A stretch of 11,448 nucleotides of DNA. It comes from Chloroflexota bacterium (GTDB taxonomy: Bacteria; Chloroflexota; Dehalococcoidia; UBA2979). Each line of letters begins with the position of its first letter. Position 1 is the first letter of the stretch. Under the pieces are notes generated by a model. The model saw nothing but the letters and a program-made list of their open reading frames with translations, searched no databases and was not told the origin of the DNA. Positions 1 to 8,062 of this stretch are shown in pieces. Made by a program: the position numbers and the translations under genes. The stretch is taken from assembly GCA_009843585.1 (NCBI GenBank), contig VYDC01000141.1:1-11448 (forward strand), given 5' to 3'.

Positions 1-1971
1 GGGGAGCCCTTCGTCGACGCGGAGAGCGGGGAGCGGCTCGCCTGGCACCGCGTGCTCGCCGCCTCCGAGCTCCCGGAGGGCCGCGTCCGCACCGCCCAGG
101 CCGGGCAGCGCGCCGTGGCGCTGACGCACTTCGAGGGCCGCTACGCGGCGCTCGACAACCGCTGCCCCCACCAGGGCGGGCCGCTCGGCGAGGGGACCAT
201 CGAGCGGGGACTCCTGCGCTGCCCCTGGCACGGCTACGACTACCACCCGACGACGGGCGAGCCCCCGCCCGGCTTCACCGACTGCGTGCGCGCCTACCCG
301 GCCGAGCTCCGGGACGGCGAGATCTGGGTCGCCGTGCCCGAGCCGGAGGCGCACGAGCCGACCGTCTCGGACGTGATGGTGGAGACGATGCTGGGCTGGG
401 GCGTCACCCACGTCTTCGGGATGGTCGGCCACAGCAACCTCGGTCTCGCCGACGCCTTCCGCCGCGCCGAGGAGCAGGGGCGGCTCACCTACATCGGCGT
501 CCGGCACGAGGGGGCGGCCGCGTTCGCGGCCTCCGCCTACGCCAAGCTGACCGGCCGGGTGGCCGCCTGCTTCGCGATCGCCGGCCCCGGCGCCACCAAC
601 CTCCTCACCGGTCTCTGGGACGCGAAGATGGACCGCGCGCCGGTGCTCGCCGTGACCGGGCAGGTGGACTCGCAGGTGCTCGGCCCGGGGGCGTTCCAGG
701 AGGTCGACCTGCAGGCGGCCTTCTCCTCGGTGGCGCGGTGGAGCCAGACGGTGCTCCCGGGGAGCCGCCACGCCGAGCTCGTGAACCTCGCCCTCAAGCA
801 CGCGCTGCTCGAGCGCGACGTCACCCACCTGATCGTCCCCAACGAGGTGCAGACGGTGCCCGCCGGCGACGACGGCCCCGGCTCCCCCTCCGGCCGCCTC
901 CCCGATCTCACGATCGGGCCCCCGGAGGAGGCCCTCGGCCGCGCCGTCGAGCTGATCCGCGGCGCCGCGCGCCCGGTGATCGTGGTGGGCCACGGCGCGC
1001 GCTTCGAGATGGCGCCGGTGATCGCGCTGGCGGAGCGGCTCGGAGCCCCGGTCCTCACGACCTTCAAGGGGAAGGGGCTCATCGGCGACGACCATCCGCT
1101 CGCCACCGGCGTGCTGGGCCGCAGCGGCACCCCGGTGGCGAGCTGGTTCATGAACGAGGCCGACCTGCTCCTGGTCTTCGGCGCCTCCTTCTCGACGCAC
1201 ACCGGCATCGCGCCCTACAAGCCGACCATCCAGGTCGACTTCGATCCGATGACGCTCGGCAAGTTCCACGCCGTCACGGTCCCGGTGCTCGGCGAGATCG
1301 GGCGCACCGCGCAGGAGCTGCACCGGGCGCTCGAGGGCCTTGCGCTGCCGGCCGTCGACCAGCGCCCCGACGTCGCCGCGCGCCGCGCCCTCTGGGCGGC
1401 CGAGAAGGAGCGCCGCGTCGCCGACGACCGGGGGCGGGGTGTCGGCGCCGCCGCGCTCTTCTCAGCGCTCGGTCGCAGCGCCCCGCGCGACGCCGTGATC
1501 GCCGTCGACGTCGGCAACAACACCTACTCGTTCGGCCGCTACTTCGAGTGCTCGGGCGAGCAGTCGGTGCTCATGTCCGGCTACCTCGGGTCGATAGGCT
1601 TCGGCTACCCGGCCGCGATCGGCGCCTGGGCGGCGGCGCCCGAGCGGCCGATCATCGCGGTCACGGGGGACGGCGGCTTCGGGCAGTACCTGGCGGAGCT
1701 CACCACGGCGGTTCGCCACGGCATGCCGATCACCCACGTGCTGCTGAACAACGGCGAGCTCGGCAAGATCTCCAAGGAGCAGCGCGCCGCGCAGCTGCCC
1801 GTCTGGCAGACGGGGCTCACCAACCCCGACTTCTCGCGCTACGCCGAGCTCTGCGGCGCCCTCGGGATACGCGTCTCCCGCCGGGAGGAGCTCGACGGGG
1901 CGCTCGGGCGCGCCCTCGCCCATCCGGGACCGGCCCTGGTCGAGGTGATGCAGGACGTCGACCTGATCTAG
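1..1971 (+). CDS. Rieske [2Fe-2S] domain fused to thiamine-diphosphate-dependent enzyme (pyruvate oxidase/acetolactate synthase-like), 5' partial
   Basis: Numbering from the GTG at 52, an N-terminal Rieske domain (about 1-97) carries C38-P-H40 and C57-P-W-H60, giving C-x-H-x16-C-x2-H, the usual ligand set for a [2Fe-2S] cluster. A complete TPP-enzyme core follows: an N-terminal pyrimidine-binding domain (about 105-270) with the activating glutamate E153 in RHEGAAAFAA, a central domain (about 290-425), and a C-terminal diphosphate-binding domain with GDG at 539-541 and NN at 566-567. The FQE at 215-217 and the overall pattern resemble pyruvate oxidase (PoxB) more than acetolactate synthase; the PoxB membrane-binding tail is absent. 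The substrate is not evident; decarboxylation or ligation of a 2-oxo acid, perhaps with electron transfer to the cluster, is inference. The frame is open to base 1 and WHRV before the GTG looks like normal Rieske sequence. There is no start codon in 1-51, so the true start is probably upstream. It is cytoplasmic, with no signal peptide seen. Confidence 0.88.
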   Translation, partial: GEPFVDAESGERLAWHRVLAASELPEGRVRTAQAGQRAVALTHFEGRYAALDNRCPHQGGPLGEGTIERGLLRCPWHGYDYHPTTGEPPPGFTDCVRAYPAELRDGEIWVAVPEPEAHEPTVSDVMVETMLGWGVTHVFGMVGHSNLGLADAFRRAEEQGRLTYIGVRHEGAAAFAASAYAKLTGRVAACFAIAGPGATNLLTGLWDAKMDRAPVLAVTGQVDSQVLGPGAFQEVDLQAAFSSVARWSQTVLPGSRHAELVNLALKHALLERDVTHLIVPNEVQTVPAGDDGPGSPSGRLPDLTIGPPEEALGRAVELIRGAARPVIVVGHGARFEMAPVIALAERLGAPVLTTFKGKGLIGDDHPLATGVLGRSGTPVASWFMNEADLLLVFGASFSTHTGIAPYKPTIQVDFDPMTLGKFHAVTVPVLGEIGRTAQELHRALEGLALPAVDQRPDVAARRALWAAEKERRVADDRGRGVGAAALFSALGRSAPRDAVIAVDVGNNTYSFGRYFECSGEQSVLMSGYLGSIGFGYPAAIGAWAAAPERPIIAVTGDGGFGQYLAELTTAVRHGMPITHVLLNNGELGKISKEQRAAQLPVWQTGLTNPDFSRYAELCGALGIRVSRREELDGALGRALAHPGPALVEVMQDVDLI

Positions 1972-1986
1972 CTCCGGCCCCGCACC

Positions 1987-2676
1987 TCAGGGGGCCCGGG
2001 CGATGAGCGCGCGCGAGCGCTCGATCACCGCGTCGAGCATCGCCTCCGTCAGGCGGCCGGTGAAGGTGTTCTGCTGACTCGGGTGGTAGCAGCAGATCAG
2101 CGTGCGCCCCCCGCCGAGCCCGACCTCGACGCCGTGCCCGAAGCGCGGCCGGGGCCGCAGCCCCTCCACGGCGGCGAGCGCCCGGTAGGCGAGGGCGCCG
2201 AGCGCCACCAGGACCGTCGCGTGCCCGAGCAGCGCGAGCTCTTGCTCCAGGTAGGGACGGCAGGCCGCCTGCTCCGCCGGCAGCGGGCGGTTGCCGGGGG
2301 GCGCGCAGCGCACGGCCGCCGTCACGTAGGCGTCGCTGAGGCGGAGGCCGTCGTCGCGGTCACGCGAGGTCGGCTGGCTCGCGAAGCCGCCGCGGTGAAG
2401 GGCGCGGTAGAGCCAGTCGCCGGAGCGGTCGCCCGTGAAGATCCGCCCCGTGCGGTTGGCGCCGTGGGCGGCGGGCGCGAGTCCCACCAGAACGAGCCGC
2501 GCGCCGGGATCGCCGAATCCCGGGACGGGGCGGCCCCAGTACTCCTGGTCGCGGAAGGCGGCGCGGCGCTCGCGCGCCACCCGCGCGCGCAACTCCACCG
2601 GGCGGCCGCAGCGGCGGCAGCCGACGATCTCGTCGGCGAGCCGCTCGATCGTGTCGCCGGGTCGTGCTTCGCTCAC
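1987..2676 (-). CDS. udgB: Family 5 uracil-DNA glycosylase (UdgB-type, 4Fe-4S)
   Basis: This 229-residue protein should excise uracil, and possibly other deaminated bases, from DNA as the first step of base excision repair. Four cysteines placed as in iron-sulfur UDGs (C20-x2-C23, C124, C139) should hold a [4Fe-4S] cluster. Motif 1 is GLAPAAHGANRTGR at 66-79, followed by FTGDRSGD at 80-87; the AAHG form is the mark of family 5 rather than family 4. Motif 3 is HPSQQN at 198-203. Length fits the family. The GTG start (2674-2676) gives the family-typical short lead before the first cysteine pair; the reading frame stays open far upstream, but only as antisense of the next gene. No clear Shine-Dalgarno precedes it. 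A TACGCT hexamer (2684-2689, minus strand) lies 7 nt before the GTG and could be the -10 of a leaderless message, which is weak. It is transcribed divergently from the trehalose synthase and converges on the Rieske-TPP gene. Confidence 0.92.
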   Translation of the reverse strand: MSEARPGDTIERLADEIVGCRRCGRPVELRARVARERRAAFRDQEYWGRPVPGFGDPGARLVLVGLAPAAHGANRTGRIFTGDRSGDWLYRALHRGGFASQPTSRDRDDGLRLSDAYVTAAVRCAPPGNRPLPAEQAACRPYLEQELALLGHATVLVALGALAYRALAAVEGLRPRPRFGHGVEVGLGGGRTLICCYHPSQQNTFTGRLTEAMLDAVIERSRALIARAP

Positions 2677-2784
2677 GTCTTCGAGCGTACTACCCCGCCC
2701 GCCCACGGCCGCGCGGGGTGAGGCGTCGCGGGACGTGCCGCCGGGAGCGCGCCGGGGCCCGGCGCCGGAGGGATCGGTTCGAGC

Positions 2785-4233
2785 ATGCGGGAGCAGCCCC
2801 CGCCCGTCGAGGAGGTCCGGGTCGCGTCCCGGTCGCCGCGCCGCTTCGAGCCGATCCTCGGCGCGGAGGCGGTGCGCGCCGCCGAGGAGCGCGCGACCCG
2901 CCTCCGCGAGCGGCTCCGGGGCCGGCGCATCTGGAACGTCAACTCGACGGCGGTCGGCGGCGGGGTCGCCGAGATGCTCCCCTCGCTCCTGGGCTACGCG
3001 CGCGATCTGGGCGTCGACGCGCGCTGGCTCGTGATCGGCGGAGAGCCGGCCTTCTTCGGGGTCACGAAGCGCCTCCACCACGCGCTGCACGGCTCGGCGG
3101 GCGACGGCCGCCCGCTCGGGGTCGCGGAGCGCGAGACCTACGAGGCGGTGCAGCGCCACAACGCGCCGCAGCTCCTGGAGCGGATCCGGCCCGGCGACGT
3201 CGTGATCCTCCACGACCCGCAGACGGCCGGCCTGGCGCCGGCGCTCGCCGGGGCCGGGGCCGTCCTCGCGTGGCGCTGCCACATCGGCCACGACGCCGTC
3301 AACGCGGAGGTCGAGAGCGGCTGGTCCTTCCTCGCGCCCTACCTTGCCGACGTCCCGGCCTACGTCTTCTCGCGCCGGGCCTATGTGCCGCGCCAGCTCG
3401 ACGGGGATCGCGCGGTGGTGATCGCGCCCTCGATCGACCCCTTCAGCGCGAAGAACGAGGAGCTCGACGAGAAGACGGTCCGCTCGGTGCTCGTGCAGGT
3501 GGGGCTGGTCGGCGGGTCGCCCCGCTCGGGCGGCGTCTCCTTCTCCGGCTCCGGCGGCGAGGCGCGCCGGGTGAGCCGGGCCGCGCATGTCGTGCGCGAG
3601 GGTCCGGCGCCGGCGTGGGAGACGCCGCTCGTGGTGCAGGTCTCGCGCTGGGATCCGCTGAAGGACCCGCTCGGCGTGATCGAGGGCTACTGCTCGCTGC
3701 TGGACGACGGCGGCGCCGGTGGCGCCGAGCTGGTTCTGGCCGGCCCCGACGTGAGCTCCGTCTCCGACGATCCGGAGGGGCAGGCCGTGCTCGCCTCGGC
3801 CGTCTCGGCCTGGCGGGCGCTGCCCCCCCGGGCGCGCCGGCGCATCCACCTGGCGCAGCTGCCCACCGAGGATCTCGCGGAGAACGCCTCCATGGTGAAC
3901 GCGCTCCAGCGCCACGCCGCGGTCGTCGTCCAGAAGAGCCTCAACGAGGGATTCGGGCTCACCGTCACCGAGGCGATGTGGAAGGCGCGCCCCGTGCTCG
4001 CGAGCGCCGTGGGCGGCATCCGCGACCAGATCGAGGACGGCCTCTCGGGCGTGCTGGTCGCCGATGCCTCCGACCGTGAGGCGTACGCCCGCGCCCTGGC
4101 CGCGCTGATCGGGGGGCCGGACCGGGCGGCGGCCATCGGCGCGGCCGCCCGCGAGCGTGTGCGCGATCGCTACCTGGGCCTCCGCCACCTGGGGCAGTAC
4201 GCCGACCTCCTGGAGCGCCTCGGGCTCTGGTAG
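2785..4233 (+). CDS. treT: Trehalose synthase, TreT-like GT4 glycosyltransferase
   Basis: This 482-residue retaining GT-B glycosyltransferase matches the TreT family, which joins an NDP-glucose donor to glucose to give trehalose in one step. The N-terminal Rossmann half has the family signature IWNVNSTAVGGGVAEML (49-65), followed by GGEPAFFGVTKRLHHALHG (85-103) and the acceptor-side HDPQTAGL (143-150). The C-terminal donor half has VVQVSRWDPLKDP (283-295), with R288 and K293 in the usual diphosphate-binding places, and the GT4 E-x7-E motif E388-GFGLTVT-E396. No signal peptide or membrane segment is visible, so it is cytoplasmic. The first about 20 residues are poorly conserved in character. 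The ATG at 2785 has GGAGG at 2767-2771, a long 13-nt spacer. The product is a compatible solute; a role in desiccation or osmotic stress is inference. A glycogen-related or phosphorylase-like activity is less likely. The gene stands alone, divergent from udgB and convergent with ligD. Confidence 0.87.
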   Translation: MREQPPPVEEVRVASRSPRRFEPILGAEAVRAAEERATRLRERLRGRRIWNVNSTAVGGGVAEMLPSLLGYARDLGVDARWLVIGGEPAFFGVTKRLHHALHGSAGDGRPLGVAERETYEAVQRHNAPQLLERIRPGDVVILHDPQTAGLAPALAGAGAVLAWRCHIGHDAVNAEVESGWSFLAPYLADVPAYVFSRRAYVPRQLDGDRAVVIAPSIDPFSAKNEELDEKTVRSVLVQVGLVGGSPRSGGVSFSGSGGEARRVSRAAHVVREGPAPAWETPLVVQVSRWDPLKDPLGVIEGYCSLLDDGGAGGAELVLAGPDVSSVSDDPEGQAVLASAVSAWRALPPRARRRIHLAQLPTEDLAENASMVNALQRHAAVVVQKSLNEGFGLTVTEAMWKARPVLASAVGGIRDQIEDGLSGVLVADASDREAYARALAALIGGPDRAAAIGAAARERVRDRYLGLRHLGQYADLLERLGLW

Positions 4234-4263
4234 CGGGCCCCGCGCCCCGGGCTCCGCCGCCGG

Positions 4264-7125
4264 CTATCCGCCGCCGGGAGCCGTCCCCGGAGGCGGGGTG
4301 AGGCCGACCTCCGAGAGGGGTCGCTTCGCGCCCAGGATGCCCGCCCAGGGATCCCCGGTGTCGGCGAGGCGGTCGGGGAGCGTCGCCACGGTGAAGTCGG
4401 TCGGGTAGACGCGCTCCAGCTCCTCCCAGAGCAGGGGCGTGGAGACCGGTGCGCCCGGCCGGGCGCGCGGGGAGTAGGGCGCGGCCATGTTCCGCGCCCG
4501 GGCGTTCTGGTTGACGTCGAGGAAGACGCGCCCGCGCCGCTCGCCGGTCCGCCAGCGGAGCGTCACCTCCCCGGGGTGCGCGCCCTCCAGGAACCCGGCG
4601 AAGGTCTGGCAGATGGCGCGGACTGAGGCGTAGTCGAAGGCGGGCTCCCGCACGATCGGGACGTGCACGTGGAGCCCGGTGGCGCCGGAGGTCTTGACGA
4701 AGGACGGGAGGCCCGCCGCCTCGAGCAGCCCGCGCAGGCGGAGGGCGACCTCGACGGTGGCGCCCCAGGCGCGCCGGTTGAGCTCCGGCTCGGCGCCCTC
4801 GGGCTCGCGGCCGGAGTAGATGTAGGGATCGAGGTCGAAGAGGAGGTAGTCGGGCCGGTCGAGCAGTGCGTCGAGCGCCCGCCCGCGCGGACCCGGGGGC
4901 ATCGCGGCATCCGGCTCGACGGAGATGCGGCCGAGCGGGGCGTGCAGCTCGAGGACGGCGAGCTGGCCGAGCCACATCAGGGTCGGGAGGTTGTTGCAGA
5001 GCACGTGGACGCGCTCGTCCCCCTCGCCCGAGCGCAGGCTCACCGTCTCGACCCACTCCGGCCGTCCCTCGTCCCAGTGGCGCTGGTAGAAGGAGCCTCC
5101 CTCGAGCCCGTTCGGGTAGCGGGTGAGCGTGAGCGGGCGATCCCGCAGGTGGGGGAGGAGGGCCGGCGCGGCGCGTGCGAGGTAGAGCAGGGCGTCCCGC
5201 TTGGTGACGGCCCCGCGCCCGGCGTGCGGCGGCCAGAGCGGCTTGTCCAGGTTGGTCAGGCGCACCTCGGCGCCGCCGACGGCGAGGCGGAGCGAGGCCC
5301 GCGTCGAGCTCTCGAGCTGCGCCGCCGCCTCGATCGCCTCCTCCGCGCGCGCGCGTTCGGGCGCGGGCGCGGAGCCGGGCGCCGCGGATGAGGCGCGCAC
5401 CGCCTGAGCCGGCGTCCTGACGACGTCGTCGGGGAGGCGATCGAGGCGCATCCGGAGGAAGACCGGCGCGCGCAGTCCGCCGGAGCCCGTCCGCTCCGAG
5501 AACGCCACCTCGCAGACGAGCTCCGGGCGGGCCCAGTGCGCGCCCCGGCCCTCGGCGGGGATCTCGGCGAGGGGGCTCTCCTCCGTCGAGAGGGCGTCGA
5601 GCCGCTCGCGCAGCTCGGCGAGCTGCGCCTCGCGGAGACCCGAGCCGACCCGCCCCACGTAGGCGAGCTCGCCGCCGGCGCCGGGGCCGGGGGGGCGGTA
5701 CTCTGCGACGACCAGCGCGCCGAGCGTCCGGGCGCGCGCGCCCTTCCCCGCGATGTAGCCGCAGATCACGAACTCCTCGGAGCGCCGGGCCTTCACCTTC
5801 ACCCAGCTCGCCGAGCGGCGGCCGGGCTCGTAGCGCGAGTCGGCGCGCTTGGCGACGACCCCCTCGAAGCCGAGGTCGACCGCGGCGCGGTAGGCGGCGA
5901 CGCCGTCCCCCTCGATGCGCTCCACGAGGCCGATGCGCGAGGTCGGCGAGATCACCAGCGAGAGCGTCCGAAGCCGCTCGCCGAGCGGGACGCGCGTCAG
6001 GTCGTATCCCTCGAGCTCGAGCAGATCGAAGGCATAGAGGCGCACCGGCGTCTCGGCGGCGGCGCGCGCGATCTCGCCCGGGTCGTGCAGGTTGATGCGG
6101 CGCTGCAGCCGCTCGAAGGAGGGCCGTCCCGCCTCGTCGGTGGCGACGATCTCGCCGTCGAGCAACGCGCCGGCGAGCGGCTGCGCCGCCAGCTCGCGCG
6201 CGAGCAGCGGGTAGGAGGCGGTGAGATCGAGGCCGCGGCGGCTGGTCAGGCTCACGCCGAGCTCGCCGCCGGCGCCGCGCTCGACCCTCGCCAGCGCGCG
6301 CACGCCGTCGAGCTTCGGCTCGAAGAGCCAGCCCTCGCGCGAGAAGGGGCGATCGCCGGGCGTCGCCAGCATCGGCGCCCGCTCGCGCGGCCGGCGGCCC
6401 TCGATCGCCCGCGCCCCCTCGAGCTCGGCGGGGCGCAGGGGCGGTGGCTCGAGACCGGCCGGGGGGCGGTGCCCGGCCTTGAGGCGGTCGATGCTGAGAT
6501 CGGAGATCACCGAGTCGAGGCGGGAGGTGAGGTCGCCGCCGCTCGCCTCGTCGCGGTGCTTGAGGAGGAGCCAGCCCTCCTCGGCGCGGCCACCGCCGGT
6601 GCGCACCAGCGCCCACGAGCCCTTCATGCGGTGCCCGCGCATGCGCAGGGAGAGCTTCCCGTCGGCGAGCGCCGCGCGCGTGCGCCGCTCGGCCTCGTCG
6701 CGGTCGTGGAAGGAGAGCGCCCCGCCCTCGTCGGGCGAGTAGGTGCCGCGGTCCCAGACGATGACCTCGCCGGCGCCGTACTCCCCCGCGGGTATCAGGC
6801 CCTCGAAGCCCGCGTAGTCGAGCGGGTGATCCTCGACGCGCGCGGCGAGGCGACGCTCGCCGGGCTCCGCGGCGGGCCCGCGCGGGATCGCCCAGGAGAG
6901 CATGACCCCGTCCAGCTCGAGCCTCAGGTCGTAGTGCAGCCGGCTCGCGGCGTGCTTCTGGACGACGAAGGTCAGGGGCCCCTCGGCCGCCGGCGGGATC
7001 GACGCCGGGGGCTCGCCGGTGCGCCGGAAGTCGCGCTTGCCCGCGTAGGCGTCGAGGGCTGAGGTCTCCCCGCCGGGGGCCGGGTCGCCGCCCGGCCCGC
7101 CGCGCGCCTTCCGGGGTCTCGGCAC
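4264..7125 (-). CDS. ligD: Multifunctional NHEJ DNA ligase LigD (phosphoesterase-ligase-polymerase)
   Basis: The 953-residue protein carries three domains in the order 3'-phosphoesterase, ATP-dependent ligase, primase-like polymerase. The phosphoesterase (about 24-195) has H58, H64, D66, R68, H100 and Y116 in the positions of the known metal and phosphate ligands. The ligase (about 250-570) has the adenylated lysine K271 in KLDG, motif III LLDGEIVA (321-328), motif IV EGVVAKR (421-427) and motif V WVKVK (441-445), then an OB fold. The polymerase (about 610-915) has the catalytic D764 and D766 in FDLDP, SGATGLHVHVP (813-823) and the third aspartate D870. A low-complexity Ala/Glu linker lies at about 572-608. 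It processes and seals double-strand breaks brought together by Ku. GTG at 7125 is chosen because it lies 20 nt after the ku stop and no other start occurs between; no clear Shine-Dalgarno is seen, so translation may be coupled to ku. It is somewhat longer than many PE-Lig-Pol LigDs. Confidence 0.93.
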   Translation of the reverse strand: MPRPRKARGGPGGDPAPGGETSALDAYAGKRDFRRTGEPPASIPPAAEGPLTFVVQKHAASRLHYDLRLELDGVMLSWAIPRGPAAEPGERRLAARVEDHPLDYAGFEGLIPAGEYGAGEVIVWDRGTYSPDEGGALSFHDRDEAERRTRAALADGKLSLRMRGHRMKGSWALVRTGGGRAEEGWLLLKHRDEASGGDLTSRLDSVISDLSIDRLKAGHRPPAGLEPPPLRPAELEGARAIEGRRPRERAPMLATPGDRPFSREGWLFEPKLDGVRALARVERGAGGELGVSLTSRRGLDLTASYPLLARELAAQPLAGALLDGEIVATDEAGRPSFERLQRRINLHDPGEIARAAAETPVRLYAFDLLELEGYDLTRVPLGERLRTLSLVISPTSRIGLVERIEGDGVAAYRAAVDLGFEGVVAKRADSRYEPGRRSASWVKVKARRSEEFVICGYIAGKGARARTLGALVVAEYRPPGPGAGGELAYVGRVGSGLREAQLAELRERLDALSTEESPLAEIPAEGRGAHWARPELVCEVAFSERTGSGGLRAPVFLRMRLDRLPDDVVRTPAQAVRASSAAPGSAPAPERARAEEAIEAAAQLESSTRASLRLAVGGAEVRLTNLDKPLWPPHAGRGAVTKRDALLYLARAAPALLPHLRDRPLTLTRYPNGLEGGSFYQRHWDEGRPEWVETVSLRSGEGDERVHVLCNNLPTLMWLGQLAVLELHAPLGRISVEPDAAMPPGPRGRALDALLDRPDYLLFDLDPYIYSGREPEGAEPELNRRAWGATVEVALRLRGLLEAAGLPSFVKTSGATGLHVHVPIVREPAFDYASVRAICQTFAGFLEGAHPGEVTLRWRTGERRGRVFLDVNQNARARNMAAPYSPRARPGAPVSTPLLWEELERVYPTDFTVATLPDRLADTGDPWAGILGAKRPLSEVGLTPPPGTAPGGG

Positions 7126-7145
7126 GGCGGCGCGTGCGCCCGGTG

Positions 7146-8018
7146 CTAGCCGGCGGCCTCGCGCCGGCCGGCGGAGCGCCCGCGCCCGTTCGAGGAGGCG
7201 ACCAGCCCGGAGGCGTCTTCGGCGGGGGAGGACTCGTCGCCGTCCTGGCGCGCGAGCGCCGCATCGACGCTCGCGCGGAGCGCCGCCATCAGGTCGACCA
7301 CCTGCGTCGCCGGCTGCGGTGCCACCTCGCCGGTCACCACCTCGCCGCCCTCGAGCTTCGCCGTGATGAGCGCGGTGAGCGCCTCGCGGTAGTCGTCGGT
7401 GTAGCTCGCGGGGTCGAAGGGCTCTCGCATCATCTCGATGAGGGAGAGCGCCATCTGGAGCTCCGGATCGCTCACGTCCACGTCGCCGACCTCGCCGACG
7501 ACCGGCCGGATCTCGTCGGCGTGCAGGAGCGTCTCGAGCACCAGGGCGTCGCCCGAGGCCCGCAGCGCGCACAGCTGCTCGCGGTTGCGGATGGCGATCT
7601 TGGCGATGCCGGTGAGGCCGCGCTCCCTGAGCGCCCGGAGCAGGAGGGCGAAGGGCTTCTCGCCGGTCTCGTCGGCCTCCAGGTAGTACGACTTCTCGTA
7701 GTAGATGGGATCGATCTCTGCGGCCTCGACGAAGGCGGAGAGGGTGATCGTGTGCTTGCTCGCGACGGGGAGGCCCTCGAACTCCTTCTCCTCCAGCACG
7801 ACGTAGCTGTCCTTCGCGTACTCGTAGCCGCGCACGATCTCCTCGGGAGCGAGCTCGCGCTCGTCGACCGGGCACCACCGGAGGTAGCGCACGCGAGAGT
7901 GATCGTCGCGGTGGAGCTGGCGGAAGGAGACGTCCTTGCTCTCCGTCGCCGTGTAGAGCCGCACGGGGATGTGGACCATCCCGAAGGTGATCGCGCCGCG
8001 CCAGATCGCCCGGGCCAT
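7146..8018 (-). CDS. ku: Bacterial Ku DNA end-binding protein
   Basis: This 290-residue protein is the homodimeric Ku that rings broken DNA ends and recruits LigD in non-homologous end joining. It starts with the typical MARAIWRGAITFGMVHIPVR (1-20), has YLRWCPVDERE (45-55), and continues through the beta-barrel core to a conserved helix region at 175-255, where VVDLMAALRASV (240-251) corresponds to the short C-terminal stretch that contacts LigD. A Ser/Gly/Arg-rich tail (about 270-290) is moderately basic and could add DNA contacts; it is shorter than the lysine-rich tails of some Kus. An in-frame ATG lies 24 nt further upstream (8042), but the strong GGAGGAGG Shine-Dalgarno at 8024-8031 and the family N-terminus fix the start at 8018. 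It is the first gene of a ku-ligD pair. Confidence 0.95.
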   Translation of the reverse strand: MARAIWRGAITFGMVHIPVRLYTATESKDVSFRQLHRDDHSRVRYLRWCPVDERELAPEEIVRGYEYAKDSYVVLEEKEFEGLPVASKHTITLSAFVEAAEIDPIYYEKSYYLEADETGEKPFALLLRALRERGLTGIAKIAIRNREQLCALRASGDALVLETLLHADEIRPVVGEVGDVDVSDPELQMALSLIEMMREPFDPASYTDDYREALTALITAKLEGGEVVTGEVAPQPATQVVDLMAALRASVDAALARQDGDESSPAEDASGLVASSNGRGRSAGRREAAG

Positions 8019-8023
8019 GGAGG

Positions 8024-8031
8024 CCTCCTCC
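8024..8031 (-). promoter_or_regulatory. Shine-Dalgarno of ku
   Basis: The minus strand reads GGAGGAGG, 5 nt before the ATG at 8018, and decides the start over the upstream in-frame ATG at 8042. The adjoining bases form a perfect 10-bp palindrome, GGAGGCCTCC at 8019-8028, that includes part of this site and could pair locally. Confidence 0.85.
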
Positions 8032-8033
8032 GG

Positions 8034-8050
8034 CCGGCGCACCGCGCCGG
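8034..8050 (-). repeat. Perfect hairpin in the ku leader
   Basis: CCGGCGC (8034-8040) and GCGCCGG (8044-8050) are exact inverted repeats with a 3-nt loop, ending 2 bp upstream of the ku Shine-Dalgarno. If the promoter at 8063-8068 is real this stem lies inside the 5' leader. It may affect translation or be a chance product of GC richness. Confidence 0.5.
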
Positions 8051-8062
8051 ACGCACCATCCG

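Noticed and set aside
738..2006. Long plus-strand open frame (422 codons) inside the Rieske-TPP gene
   Set aside because: The translation is Arg/Pro/Ala-rich with no domain, as expected from an alternative frame of a very GC-rich gene; the true frame has all TPP motifs.
2692..2719. Inverted repeat ACCCCGC/GCGGGGT in the udgB-treT gap
   Set aside because: Seven GC-heavy bases with a 14-bp centre are expected by chance in this composition; no other sign of an operator.
2677..4188. Minus-strand extension of the uracil-DNA glycosylase frame to 733 codons
   Set aside because: The added part is antisense to the trehalose synthase and low-complexity; family length and the GTG at 2676 support the 229-residue protein.
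4234..4263. Possible bidirectional terminator between treT and ligD
   Set aside because: The 30-bp gap is full of G/C runs (GGGCCC, CCCGGG), but no single stem of convincing length could be paired and there is no T-tract on either strand.
5536..7062. 508-codon plus-strand open frame opposite ligD
   Set aside because: It is antisense to well-conserved ligD domains, and composition is typical of a GC-driven shadow frame.
3965..7264. 1099-codon minus-strand frame across ligD
   Set aside because: Arg/Ala/Pro-rich shadow of ligD in another frame, with no recognisable domain.
7126..7878. N-terminal extension of ligD into ku
   Set aside because: The extra residues are an out-of-frame reading of ku; the Ku product in its own frame is unmistakable and GTG 7125 gives a normal LigD N-terminus.
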